Source: Datisca glomerata
Taxonomy: Eukaryota; Streptophyta; Magnoliopsida; Cucurbitales; Datiscaceae
Reading direction: 5' to 3'
Length of the DNA stretch: 64,000 nucleotides
NCBI GenBank assembly: GCA_003255025.1
Contig: QANY01003934.1
Coordinates: 186,001-250,000 of the forward strand
Part shown: positions 34,180-45,565 of the stretch, piece after piece
How the letters are laid out: each line of letters opens with the position of its first letter
Numbering within the stretch: the first letter of the stretch is position 1
Notes under the pieces: model-generated
Told to the model about the DNA's origin: nothing
Databases searched by the model: none
What the model saw: only the letters and a program-made list of their open reading frames with translations
Translations under genes and position numbers: made by a program

Positions 34180-36850
34180 AGTTACCGATTAGTTAGGTAA
34201 CCCACACCCATTTCACATTTTCTTTGTCTTTTCAACTCAAACCCTAGGCAAAAACCAAACTCTCATTTCTACCTCTCTCTCCCTCCCCACAGTCGTCATC
34301 TCCCTCAAGGAAGCACCCGAAGCTCAAATTCAGACTCACCGTCTCAATTGTGCTCTCTCTCTCTCTCTCTCTTTCATGTTGTGCTCTCTCCCCCTCGACG
34401 TTGACTCTCAGGCGAAGCTCGAGATTTAGGCCAAGTCCTACAAATCGAGTCCTTTTATGACTTGTAGGAGATTATGGTCGCGTCCTTCAGAAATCTCAGA
34501 AGTTTCCTCTTCTTTTTCGACTTCAACCCAAAAGCTAGGCCACGCTCACACTCTCTCTGGTGCGTACTGTCATGTTCCACGTGAAGCTCCCATTGAAGTT
34601 CCCTGAAGCTCGCGCAACTCCCCTGAAAACAGGCGAGCTCGATCCTAAGTTCACGATTTGGTTGTAGATCTAGAATTTTATGTGATTTTACTTAAATATT
34701 CTCTTATTTCTATTTTTTTCTAATTCGTGAAGCAAAGTTGGAATTTTCTGAGTTGTGTTGTATCTGAGATTTTGATGTTGATCTATGATTTTTTTTATCT
34801 TTTAGAAATTTTGTTGTTCAGAAGTATCTTAACCGGTGAAACAAGCCCCCTTGGAAAAAACATTGAGGTAATTTCTTTCGCTTCTTATGCTTTGTTTTTA
34901 TTTGTTCTCAAGAAACAATTTTGTTTTGACTTTTTTGAGCTTCTCTCATATATTTATTCTGCTATCTCATACCAAGTGAGTAAAATATTATTATTAAGAA
35001 GATGCTTTGGTTGGTTTTAAGCTTAAGAAGGATTGGAAGAGAGATTGATGAAATGAGTTTGGTCTTGGTGACACACATAGATTTTTGAAGGATTATGTGA
35101 TTAAGGTAAGAATTTTAGTTTATTGTATAATGTTAGCTTCTTTCACATATCAATTCCATTTTTCATAGTAAACAGATCTCAATAGTGATGTAGCTTTGAG
35201 GTCACTCGATTAATTTGGAAGATAAATGAAGAAACTCTTGGATTGAACTAAAAATTGTGTTTCAAAAAATTGCAGGGAAGATACGAAAATTTAAGGACTT
35301 CCCTTTGGCTAATCATTGTTAAAAATTTAATAACTTAAGTAGCAATCTAAATATGTGTAGATGTGTTAGCTTGTGTTCCTTTGTTTGGTTTTTTTACATA
35401 CAAAAGAGTTGGTGGCTACAACCAAGTAGCCAACTTTACATGGTTTTGGGTTTAGCCTCACTGATCTGAATAAATAATCTCTGAGCAAATCAATGTGAGG
35501 ACACGCAGATTATCTTTTAGTTTTTTAGATATGAGCTTCATACCACTTTATTTGTTATATGTATTGTCATCTCCCCACTTAATTGGTTTTCATGGACTTT
35601 TTAATTTTTCCATCATTCGATTACTGCTAATAGATATTGGGTAGTTTTAAATTTTTGTTATATGTAGTAACTATTAATTTCTAAATCTTCTTCTTGATCC
35701 TTCAATTTTTGCTTCACTTCTTTTTGTTCTTGACTGAGTGTTTATTCACCCTTATTTGAATGTGTTTGTATCAATATTCTTATTCTCCTTTATTATTTTT
35801 TATTTTGAATAATATTTTCTAATGTGGCTAATGTGACCTCAATCGTTATCGGAGAGACTAGGCCAGATCTGGACTATGTTAATAAGGAAATACAAAGTGA
35901 ATTCCATCTGCAATTTCTAAATTCATTTACTTTCCTAGTTTGTTGTTCATACCTGAGGCAAAAGTCTTAAATCTAATATCCTTAAACTTGTTTTTACTGT
36001 TGTCATGTATTTGGTCTAGAAGTTGAGAAATTGTAGACTATTTTTGGGAAATGTAATTGTGTTAAGAGTTTATCTATTATGATTATTGATATTGTTTGTG
36101 ATAGGTTGTTTTAATGATTTAGAGAGCCTATATTTGATCTAGATATAGAGTTGTAGGATAATTGAGATCTAGTTCTCCAGGATTGAGTCTATATCAGAAC
36201 TATGTTTTGTTTTCTACTTGTTTTCTGCTTCTGATTTTCTAGTAGGTTGTGGCTAGCAGAATTATTTGTTCTTCTAGAAAGTTTATCTGGAACAATTGGG
36301 AGTTGATTCTTGTTGATTTGTATAGTTAGTGTGTTGGCCTTTGAACTATCTTGTTATATGTGAATTCAATACATTATATGTGAGATACAATTTTGTGGGC
36401 TGTGAATTCAATACATTCTTGAATCATGATTGCATATTCTTCCTCTACATCATCTCATTCTTAGTCCTTTTACCCTTCTCTGATCACATGCTTATGTTTG
36501 CTTCACATTCATAACTCGATCAAGGCTCAAGAATGGAGGGTTTCATACTCGTGGCTAGTTTTCAACGAAAAGATAAAAGTGAACTATGTATTCCTCTAGG
36601 ATGCAACAATTGTTTCTAAGTAAATGATGTATCGATAGTAACCATTATAGCCAGATAAGTTTGAAATAATACAGAAAAACAAGAAAATGATTGTTTCCAT
36701 TTATGATGTGCTGAAATAGATTGAAATTCATCATTTGTTTCTTCTGAGATAATTGTATCTCACTTCAAAACATACTGCCAGCCTGGGGAATCATGTAGGC
36801 ATGGATGTTCATGAAATAAATACAATAAAGATGAATTACTGATGATTCTA
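34180..36850 (+). other. 5'-UTR-like then intron-like sequence, no clear coding
   Basis: 34200-34650 is a CT-rich, GC-richer stretch that looks like a plant 5' leader (including a (CT)n run at 34352-34370). Downstream it becomes T-rich and intron-like, with one possible small exon ending at a good donor (GTGATTAAG|gtaagaa, near 35107). Open frames at 34727-35020 and 36329-36514 are hydrophobic T-rich artefacts. It may be a captured gene start or an unrecognised noncoding RNA. 36358-36374 and 36401-36417 repeat 'tgtgaattcaatacatt'. Confidence 0.3.
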
Positions 36851-37925
36851 CTTTCGAATAAGTGTATAAAATTGGTTATTGTGAAAATGATTGAGTCATG
36901 GAAGTAAGTAGTTGTATGTTAAAAGTGTGTAAAAATGGCTAAATGTATCCAAACAAGTATATTAAAATGGATAAGTTAGGGAAAATAACTGAGTGTATGA
37001 AATGATTAAATGTGTGGAAATAACTTAGTGTCCGAAAATAATTAAGTACACTATAATGGTTAAATGTGAAAATAAATAAATTTGTGAGAATGACTAAGTG
37101 TAAGAAAATTGTTAAGTGTGTAAAAATGATCAAAAGTGTGAATATAGCCAAATGTGTAAAATGACCAAGTGTATGAAAATATAAAAATGACTAAGTATAT
37201 ATGAAAATGCCTAAGTGTATGAAAATATGGCTAAGTGCATGAAAATAGCTAAGTGTGTGTGACTAAGTTATAAAATGACTGGGTGTAGAACAAAAACCGC
37301 TAGTATAGACCTAAAAACCACCGCAATTGATAAGATTATAAATTGAAAAAGTAATAGACGAGTGTGTGAAAATGACTAGCATATGGAATGACTATACGTG
37401 TGAGAATAAATAAGTGTGTGTACATGATTAAGTATATGAAAAATGTGTAAAAGTGTCCCAATACACTATGGATCTCACTGTGAAAAATTGCTAAGTGCAT
37501 GTGGCTAAGTTGTAAAAATGGCCAAGTGTATATGACAATGCCTAAGTGCAGAAAATCTGGTTAAGTGACAAAACAAATACATAAAATGGATAAAGGGTTA
37601 GAAAATTTTACTAAGTGAATGAAAATTGTAGTGTGTATGAAAATGACAAAGTTCATGGGATAATATATGAAAATGTGTAAAAATGACCAAGTGTGTGAAT
37701 ATAGTTAAGTTCATGAAAACGACTAAGCGTGTAAAATGACTAAATATATAAAAATGTGTGAATCTTTGAAAAGAAAAAAGTGTGACAATTGTTAAGTGTG
37801 TGAAAATGTCTGTATATGAAAATTACTAAATGTGTATAATGATTAAGTGTTTAAAAATGATGAAGTGTATGACTAAGTGACAAAACAAAGGGTTAAAAAG
37901 TTACTAAAATTTCTAAGTGAAAATG
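36850..37925. repeat. Degenerate ~18-22 bp minisatellite
   Basis: More than 40 loose copies of a unit like 'aagtgtgtgaaaatgact', with variable length and spacing. The 70-codon minus-strand frame across part of it is an artefact of the repeat. Confidence 0.85.
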
Positions 37926-37929
37926 TCTG

Positions 37930-38090
37930 TATATGAAATGATCAAGTGTAAAAACAACCGCCGGTATAGAAATGAAAAACAGCCGGTATAGAAAAACAAC
38001 CACTGGTAAACACTAAAAAACCACCACAATATATACTATAAAATCACCAGTAAAGATACAAAACCGTCGGTATAGATCCAACTAAGAACA
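37930..38090. repeat. CCGGTATAG-type short repeats
   Basis: Copies of 'aaccgccggtatag', 'agccggtatag', 'accactggta' and 'accgtcggtatag' within 150 bp; an earlier pair is at 37295-37330. They are like CACTA subterminal repeats. Confidence 0.6.
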
Positions 38091-38119
38091 TGGCGATTAC
38101 GCCCCACTCGCTGCCTGCA

Positions 38120-38330
38120 GGTTGCGTTTGAGTCTCAAACGTCAGACACACAGCCGTTTGCCTCGTGTCATTGGGACATGAGCCAAACGCCCGTTACTAT
38201 GGCGTTTGGGGATCAAACGTGTCCAGCGGGCCCCAAACACAAGTCATTGCTAGCGAATAGCCTACTATGACTAGCGTTTGGGGCCTGCTGGTCGCATTTG
38301 GTCTCCAAACGTCAAACACACAGGCGTTTG
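38120..38330. repeat. Three CGTTTG...CAAACG hairpins
   Basis: Short inverted repeats at 38124-38141, 38203-38219 and 38294-38312, each CGTTTG or CATTTG, a 3-6 nt centre, then CAAACG, in a GC-richer block with further single CGTTTGG words. Confidence 0.7.
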
Positions 38331-38504
38331 GTCTCAATACTCCCTATTATGCATAAAAAGCCTGGATGGATAAATAAAAATATGTTTAGAAGTTTAAAAT
38401 GTTTGGATAAATTGACGGTTTTCCAGTGCAAGACGAGCCATAGTATAAGGGGTGAATCTACTCTTCGTAGAATTCAATTGGATAGATTTATATTTCACGT
38501 GAAA

Positions 38505-38770
38505 AATTAATAATTCTTGGAGGGGTTCACCAAAATTGACTTAGTATTTTGGTGTTCACCAATTTCGTAGTGGGGTACAAAAGGAATCTTGAGGAGTTCA
38601 CCAAAATATTTCACGTACAAAATTAATAATTCTTGGAGGGGTTCACCAAAATATTTCACGTACAAAAATACTTGAGGTGTTTACCAAAATTTAAAAATTA
38701 ATGTTCTTCGAGATGTTCTTCTAAAAGGTAGTAGGGTTCACCATAAATCTAAAGGTGTTCACCTCTAACC
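38505..38770. repeat. 'ggggttcaccaaaat' repeats, inverted relative to 40905-41060
   Basis: Three to four imperfect copies of a unit holding 'cttggaggggttcaccaaaa' and 'tttcacgtacaaaa'. The reverse complement of this block closely matches 40910-41000 ('gaaccccttcaagaatta', 'aatttgtacgtatttggtg'), so the composite has inverted internal arrays. Confidence 0.7.
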
Positions 38771-39189
38771 TATGAGGTTATACATGTTCGTTAAATACTG
38801 AAAAATTATGAATCAATAAATGTAAGACATAAGAGTGTGTAAATGATAAATGTAAGACATAATTGTATGAAGAGAGAAAGAGATATATAATTTAGATCCA
38901 TATATAATTTTACTACATACTTATTGATTTTGATTTTATACATGAACCGGGATTTAGGAACATGTTCGTTAAATTGGGAAAAAATTATTTTACTTGATAC
39001 TTGTAAAATCACAATAACAGAATCAAGAATACATTACTAAAATGACAACAACATAATCAAGAATTCATTACTAAATTCAAATCTAATTTAAAAATATAAG
39101 TGAAGGTACTTAATGTTCGCATTAAAAAATCGAGAATCTTGATAATTTTGTTTGCGATTCGTGTAATATACCCTAATCAATTTTAAAAA

Positions 39190-40430
39190 ATCAAATTTGT
39201 TGAAGAACCGCAGTAAAAAGGTCCTAAAGACCATTGTATTGATGCAAAACCGCAAAAAAAAAACAACAAAACCGCCAAATATGAAAAAATTGCTAGGAAC
39301 CGCCGACCTTAAGGGTTATACATTTTTGTCAAACTGATGAATAGGATTTATCGACCATCATAACATCACGACATATAATTATATTTGGTGAAAACATGTA
39401 TCTCTCGGTACTTGTCAAAAAGCACAACAACATTATCAATGACATCGTTTATCGAGTTTATGATGAAGTGTTCAACTATTTCAGAAATCTTTAATTAATT
39501 CAATCTAATTTCACACAGTAAGTGAGTATCATGAATGTTTGCGTTGAAATAATGAGTTTTTCTTTTTTTATGAATGATTTTCTTGATGTACGGTAAATAA
39601 TTATAAAAAATATCAATTTTACGGTTGATTGTGAAGAATGACGATTAGAACCATATAAATGGCGATTAGGTCCAAAAAATTGGCAATTGAGAGGGACACT
39701 AACGATCGCCTATTTATGCATGATGTTTAGGAATGTAAGAGGTGATTGGGGACATAAAACTAGCATTTGGCTTTGTTGATGCGATTAGCACGTTCAAGAT
39801 GGTGTTTAGGGACTAAAAATAGATGATTTGCTTATTTGGTATGACGATTAGGTTTTACGTATTTGTTGAACTCCACAACGTAATTGGTGAACCCTAGTAC
39901 GTATTTGGTGAACCTCTCAAAAGTATTATGAACTCTACTACGTAACTGGTGAACCCTAGTACGTAATTGGCGAACACCAGTAAGTATTTGGTGAAAGACC
40001 GCCGTAAAAAAGTCCTAAAAATCATTGTATTGATGCAAAACCGCAAAAAATAACAAAACTGGCAAATATGAAAAAATTGCCAGGAACCGCAATCTTAAGG
40101 GTTATACGTTTTTGTCAAACTGATGAATAGGATTTATCGATCATCATAACATCAGGACATATAATTATATTTGGTGAAAGAGGTGATTGGGGACATAAAA
40201 CTAGCATTTGGCTTTGTTGATGCGATTAGCACGTTCAAGATGGTGTTTAGGGACTAAAAGTAGATAATTTTCCTATTTGGTATGACGATTAGGTTTTACG
40301 TATTTGGTGAACTCCACAACGTAATTGGTGAACCCTAGTACGTATTTGGTGAACATTTCCAAAAAGTGTTATGAACTCCACTACATAATTGGTGAACCGT
40401 AATACATAATTGGTGAACACCAGTAAGTAT
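39190..40430. repeat. Tandem duplication: ~440 bp unit, one copy with an extra 345 bp
   Basis: 39190-39393 matches 39990-40183 ('ccattgtattgatgcaaaac', 'aaactgatgaataggattta'), and 39740-39985 matches 40184-40430 ('acataaaactagcatttggc'). The second copy lacks the 345 bp at 39394-39738. Smaller units ('tacgtatttggtgaaccc') repeat throughout. Confidence 0.8.
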
Positions 40431-40510
40431 TTGGAGAATCTCTCTAAGAATTGTTAATTTATACGTACTTGGTGAACCCCACAACGTAATTGGCGAACCC
40501 ATGTTCGTAT

Positions 40511-40903
40511 TAGGGATGTTCACGGTACAGTTCAGTCAGTTTTTGGCGAAAAACCAAACCAAACCAAAGCTTCGGTTCGACGATAAAAATTGAACTGAAC
40601 TGTTCATGCTAAAAGAACCAAACCGAACCAAACCGTGAGTTTCGATTGAGTTTGGTTCGGTATTATTAATTAAAACTAATTTTGAAATGATATTATTGAA
40701 AACATATATATATATAATTAAAGTGTTATTTCGGTTCGGTTTGGTTCAATTTTATAAGAAATTATATATAAAAAATAAAAAAATAATATAAATTTAATGT
40801 TTTGGGTCGGGTCGGAAAACCACCAGAATCCCGAGCTGAATACATATAATGAACCAAGCGAACCAGTCATTTTTCGGTTCTGTTCAAAATTTGAACACTC
40901 CTA
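40511..40903 (+). mobile_element. hAT-like MITE, 393 bp
   Basis: Starts TAGGGATGTTCA and ends TGAACACTCCTA, a 12 bp inverted repeat with one mismatch of the plant hAT type. It is flanked by gttcgtat (40503-40510) and ctacgtat (40904-40911), six of 8 bases equal, consistent with an aged 8 bp target duplication. The interior is noncoding with ggttcggtttggttc subterminal repeats. It lies inside the repeat array of the CACTA-like composite. Confidence 0.75.
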
Positions 40904-41173
40904 CTACGTATTTGGTGAACCCCTTCAAGAATTATTATTTTATACGTAGTTAGTGAACCCCTTCAAGAATTATTAATTTGTACGTATTTGGTGTATCTTA
41001 CTACATAATTAGTGAACTACAATACGTAATTAATGAACCATAGTATATATTTGGTGAACCTAAAAAAAACTCGTTACCTGCTGGATTTTGTGTGGCTATG
41101 ATTGCTCTAAAAGCAGTCTATGGGCCATAATTTCCTAGTATTGTAAATTTTTCCCTTAGTAGTGTTGTATATG

Positions 41174-41298
41174 TTGCATTATATATTCTCATAATCATTA
41201 CATTTCATACAAAATATTATCTTAGAAAATGCTTTGTTGTATTATAAATTCTCATAATCATTACATTTCATAAAAAATACTATCACAGAAAATGCTTT
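41174..41298. repeat. 62 bp tandem duplication
   Basis: 'ttctcataatcattacattt' through 'agaaaatgctttg' twice in a row (41174-41236 and 41237-41298). Confidence 0.85.
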
Positions 41299-41299
41299 G

Positions 41300-41316
41300 T
41301 TGTCACGAGTCGTGCA
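41300..41316. mobile_element. Left piece of a foldback MITE split by an LTR element
   Basis: TTGTCACGAGTCGTGCA is inverted (15 of 17) relative to 46350-46366. The rest of the MITE lies at 46257-46366 on the far side of the LTR retrotransposon. Confidence 0.65.
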
Positions 41317-42001
41317 TGTTGATGCAAAAAATATGTCAGCATTGATTGTCGAGAGGAGCAGAACGTGTCAATCCGTAATTCATCCAGAGGTCTGTAAAAA
41401 TGAATAACGATCGTGAAAGCAGTAGGCCGGGCACCAAGGGTGCCCCTCCTACCCCACTCTGACGATCAAGTTAGTAGAGTGTTTAAAAAGTATTAGCAGT
41501 GTGGAGAATTGCTTCCCATTAAATAAGGATCATCATATATTTATAATGATTTTTTATATCAATTAAACGTCCCATTTCAATGTAGTTTCCTCCTGGATCT
41601 GATAAGAATAAAGATATTCTCTAAATCAGGATATTTTGGTTATCATCTTATCTTCTTTAACAACCATTGAGATCACCTTATAGTGGTATTGCGTACCTAT
41701 CTTTTTCTTGTTTTACTGATTACCATATTTTTTGTTGTGTCGAATAAATGATCTCGGCTATTTTGAGTAGCCATGATCCTAGGTATGAGAGGACCTCATT
41801 CATCCACGTGACTTCAGAGTGTAAGCGTAGGTGGGGTCATGTCTATCACCTCGATCGTGGCCTCAGTCATCATGGTGACCTCAATCAAGAAAGAGTCATT
41901 GGTTTGGATTTAATGCGGGCCTCCGTTGGAATGAGAACATTGGGCTTTGTTTGAAAATATTATTGAGTGGGCCTTAACCCATGTGTTTTTTCTCCCTTAC
42001 A
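41317..42001 (-). repeat. LTR (3' LTR in element orientation)
   Basis: 685 bp, TG...CA on the minus strand. Matched by 45566-46256 ('aaatatgtcagca', 'aggatcatcatatatttata', 'ccttaacccatgt'). The frame at 41748-41954 is an LTR artefact. Confidence 0.8.
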
Positions 42002-42926
42002 GTTTGCCCCCACTTCTTGAGTTTAGAGCAAAGTGATATAGTCAAGAAGCATGTTCTGGAGGAAGCCATGAGCTTTTACCCAAGACTATGTCTGCATTTA
42101 ATCGAGTGTCAAACATATGTTATTGCGTTGTGGTCACCAAGCAGTGGAGTTTGTGCCCAACTATCTAAGTATTTGATGATGGTTCACGATGACGTCTTAG
42201 AGCATATTGTGTCTGAGTCAGTTTTTCATCAATTTACTCTTGGTGAAAAGGTTGTCATCTTAATAAATATTGGACTTTTTCATGTAACGATGTTTGTGAC
42301 TGTGTCGAGACCTAAATTTCTATGGTTTAGGTTTGTCCGAGTTACTCCGAGTAATCATCAAGATTGACTCCGTATGATTTTCATCTGACGAATAGGCAGC
42401 TTAAGTTAGATCGACGATCATCACAACTAAATTTTTACGCCTTCGTCCGAACGTACAATATGGGTTGTGTTAAGTTTGAATTCCTTTGATCTGATGTAGG
42501 CGATAAGACGGCCAGTCCATTGGGATTGCTGCACTATGAGGTTGGCTTAATGCTGTGAAGTTATAAGGTCTTTTCAAGGATATGGGCTTTCTGAAATCCT
42601 ACGTTGCATTCTCATATTTATCCATGCTTAACTATGTATCTGGTACATTACTTTGATATCGCATGTCCCGTGACGGATGATGGAGTTATTACAGTCAATG
42701 GCATGCATCCTGAGGGTTCTTCTTGCCACCCAGAGTTACATTTCAGAAATTCAGTCGTGGTTGTGAACCAGAGGTTTTGATGCTTTGGTTGTTGACTCTT
42801 TCTCGTAACTTAATGTCTAACTTATTTTGTCTGTCCAATTCATATAGTTATTTGGTTGTCTAGGTCGTCCATTGCTTTATCCGAAATTTATAGTGATTTT
42901 GTAAAGTAGATTGGTACAATGAGTGA

Positions 42927-43790
42927 GTAGGAGGACTCAACGGTTGTGGCCTTTATCGAGGTCTTTCATTTGAGCATCTCGTATGCTCGGGTGCCACGAG
43001 ATTCTACTGTGGTCCTTTTATCTTATGCATGATCTTTTCTCCTAGTCATTTTAGGTGAATAGAAGGCATCGACGACTGTGGCCTTTATCGAGGTCTTTAA
43101 TCCGAGCATCTCGTGTGCTCGAGTGGCACAAGATTTTACCGTGGTCCTTTTGCCCTATGCAGGGTCTTTTCTCCTAGTCATCTTATGTGAGTAGGAGGCC
43201 TTGGTGGCCAATGCTTTTATCGAGGTCTTTCATCTGAGCATCTCGTGTGCTCGGGTGCCACGAGATTCTATCGTTGTCCTTTTACCCTATGTATGGTCTT
43301 TTCTCCTAGTCATCACAAGTGATAAGGAGACCCCGTTAGGCCGTCGCCTTGGGTGAGGTCTTTCGTCTGAGAGTTCCATGATCTCGGGTGCCACGAAGTA
43401 TTACCGTGGTTTTTTTACCCTATGTAGGGTCTTTCTCCATATCATCTGAAGTGATAAGGAGGCCTCATTTAGCCATGGTATTAGGCGAGGTCTTCCATCT
43501 GAGGGTTCCAAGACTTCGGGTGCCACGAAATATTACTATGATCATTTCACCTTATGTAGGGTCTTTCTCCAGATCATCTCAACTGATAAGGAGGTCTCAC
43601 CTAGCCGTGGCATTTCGTGAGGTCTTCCATCCGATGTTTCCATGACCTCATGCACCAGTAAATATTATTGTGTTCTTTTTGCCCTATGTAGGATCTTTCT
43701 CCATATCATCTTAAGTGATAAGGAGGCCTCGTTAGGCCGTCGCCTTGGGTGAGGTCTTTCATTTGAGAGTTCCATGACCTCGTGCCTTTA
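42927..43790. repeat. 132 bp tandem array, six full copies plus a partial
   Basis: Copies start at 42927, 43059, 43191, 43323, 43455, 43587 and 43719, each exactly 132 bp. They share 'gtgccacgagat', 'ccctatgtagggtcttt' and 'gaggtctttcat'. Copies 1-3 form one subtype (atctcgtgtgctcggg) and copies 4-7 another (gttccatgacctcg). The constant length equals 44 codons; the open frame across copies 4-5 (43388-43645) contains the repeated peptide PYVGSFS. Confidence 0.9.
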
Positions 43791-44005
43791 TTAATCGTGT
43801 CATATTCATTGACATCTTCTGTACGGCATGACCCCCCCCCCCATTATCTTGGAATGGTGTCATCTCCACCATAAAGTCAACTAGTACTTTAGCATTGATT
43901 GTTATCTGAAGTCATATCTGATGTCGATCTCGCCCAACTCTAGAGAAGTCATCCATGAGACTAAGCATCTTGTGCCCTAATGTAGCGTCAACCAACTGAT
44001 ATATT

Positions 44006-44209
44006 TTACGAAAGAGGGAAGTTGTCTTTCAGACACACTTTATTCATGTTAATGAAGTCTATATATAACCTCCACTTTTTGTTCTTCTTCTTTACACCAC
44101 CACGTTGGCCAACCAATACAGGCAGTGGACCTCTCAGGTCTAGAAAATTTGCTTGATATCTTCCATGAGCACTTGTATGATCTGTGACTTTTAGGGTCTT
44201 GATAATCAT
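44006..44209 (-). pseudogene. Ty3/gypsy RT fragment inside the LTR element
   Basis: The minus-strand frame ends with KKKNKKWRLYIDFINMNKVC and KDNFPLS, the first RT block of plant Ty3/gypsy elements (V-K-K-x-N-G-K-W-R-x-x-x-D-x-x-x-L-N). The preceding residues in a neighbouring frame read GWPTW, matching the upstream T-W-x-A-N-x-V block. Only about 60 codons are present; the YxDD palm, RNase H and integrase are absent, so it cannot act as a polymerase. It gives the element's orientation independently of the polypurine tract. Confidence 0.65.
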
Positions 44210-45130
44210 GCTTGCTCTCTCGTGGAAGCATTTGCGTAATTTGTGCCTCTCGGATCTTGATAATTATGCTCGCTCTCTCATGAGAAGAATTTTTTTTTAA
44301 CTGCACTCATACATTCCTAGGGGATTTGCGTCATACTTTTTATTTCTAGTTTCCTTTCCCCCACTGCGTGGGCCCAAGCGGTTCATAGACTTCATGTTGA
44401 GGTGTCGTGGTGGTATAGATAGACTTCATGCTGAGGTGTCGTGGTGATATAGATTTTGAGACCTTATATTATGTCCTAGGATCTCGTCGCTTATAATAGA
44501 CTCATGCTTAATATTATACTGAATTAAAGTACTTTTAAAAATATTTTTTAAAAGAATAATATGACTGAGCATGAACAATAAATAACGTACCTAAAAAATT
44601 TAATGGAGATCATCGATGAGACTCTTGATTTTGAGAGAATATAAAAAATTCTGGATAATACAGGATCTGGGTTATATGGTCTACGTCTGAATCCCTAAAC
44701 TCACTCATGTCCGAGATGTTAAATAATATTGATGCAAATAAATGCATTACTCTTCTCACACTAAGAACATATCAAATAGTGTAAATTAATCAAGGTGAAT
44801 TTTTCAAAATAATGATAAACATAATAAACGACACAAATAATGCGCAAATAATTCTTCCCTTAAATGGTGCCTTTTTTCTGTCTCTTTTGTTCATTCAGAA
44901 CAAGACAACATTGGACTTAAGGAGCTGATTAGGACATCTGAAGAAGGGAATAAGTGATGGGCCACTTGAGGAAGAAAACAAGCGCTAGGCCTGTGGAGAG
45001 GCGCTGAGGCCTGGGCTGCCATCAGGCTTCATGAGGCGCTACAGTTTGGGCTGCCACTAGGCTTCATTAGGAGGTGAGGCTCGTGCATAAGGGCCCATGA
45101 CGCTTGGCTTCTTGCGGCAGAAGTTGGCTT

Positions 45131-45412
45131 TCACGAGTCGCGCCTGGAGCAAACGTGGGTCGAGCCCGGGCTCCTCGCATGAACTCTCCTTTGGACCTTT
45201 TTGAGCTCTCTCATGGGCTTCTCTTGTGGAGCGCTCTCTTGGCTCCTTGTGAGTTCTCTCATGGACTCCTTTACATTGAGCACGGGCTGGAGCTCTCGTG
45301 GGCTATTTATTGGAAATGTTCTGGGTAGGTGCCTATTGGAAACGACGATGCTCGACATTGGCTGTGTGAGCACCAATGTTGATGATGTCAGCAACGACAA
45401 TGACCACCACAA
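45131..45412 (-). pseudogene. Open frame after the 5' LTR, possible gag remnant
   Basis: A 93-codon minus-strand frame about 150 bp inside the 5' LTR, in the gag position. It is rich in Ser, Arg, Glu and Pro with no gag landmark. The two plus-strand frames over the same GC-rich stretch (45104-45464) are shadows. The region also contains several repeats of 'gctctc' and 'gaggctt' words. Confidence 0.25.
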
Positions 45413-45543
45413 TTCTCCAAATTTAATCGCCGATCAAAGCATTGATTTTATTTTATTTTTATAATTCTTTAACTCGTTCTACATTGTTTCATTGTTGTGG
45501 CGAGGTCGCGAAAGTGGATAAATTTTGAATATGGGAGATTTGT

Positions 45544-45564
45544 GTTCCTACAGACAGCGTCAAG
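45544..45564 (-). promoter_or_regulatory. Primer-binding region of the LTR element
   Basis: The minus strand directly after the 5' LTR reads CTTGACGCTGTCTGTAGGAA, differing at few positions from the TTGGCGCCGTCTGTGGGAA word that follows 5' LTRs in many plant Ty3/gypsy elements. Confidence 0.55.
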
Positions 45565-45565
45565 T

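Larger units (their letters stand above)
33577..41164 (+). mobile_element. Candidate CACTA-type composite element
   Basis: The right end reads TTTTTCCCTTAGTAGTG (ending 41164); reversed this is CACTACTAAGGGAAAA, the form of CACTA transposon termini. The best left candidate is CACTAC at 33577. It agrees only in the first six bases and the flanking triplets differ (ttt, ttg), so the left boundary is weak. Subterminal words of the type ACCGYCGGTATAG (37945-38075) and ACCGTCGCAATAG (33727) resemble CACTA subterminal repeats. No TNP2 transposase is seen. Confidence 0.35.

Noticed and set aside
34727..35020. 97-codon hydrophobic frame after the 5'-UTR-like region
   Set aside because: T-rich, intron-like sequence; Phe/Leu/Ser translation without homology and with no good start context.
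36939..37151. 70-codon minus-strand frame resembling a membrane protein
   Set aside because: Phe/Leu/Ile-rich translation of the 18-22 bp minisatellite.
43388..43645. 85-codon frame as a genuine protein
   Set aside because: Covers only part of the 132 bp array and lies on the strand opposite to the element's RT fragment; kept as a curiosity under the array finding.
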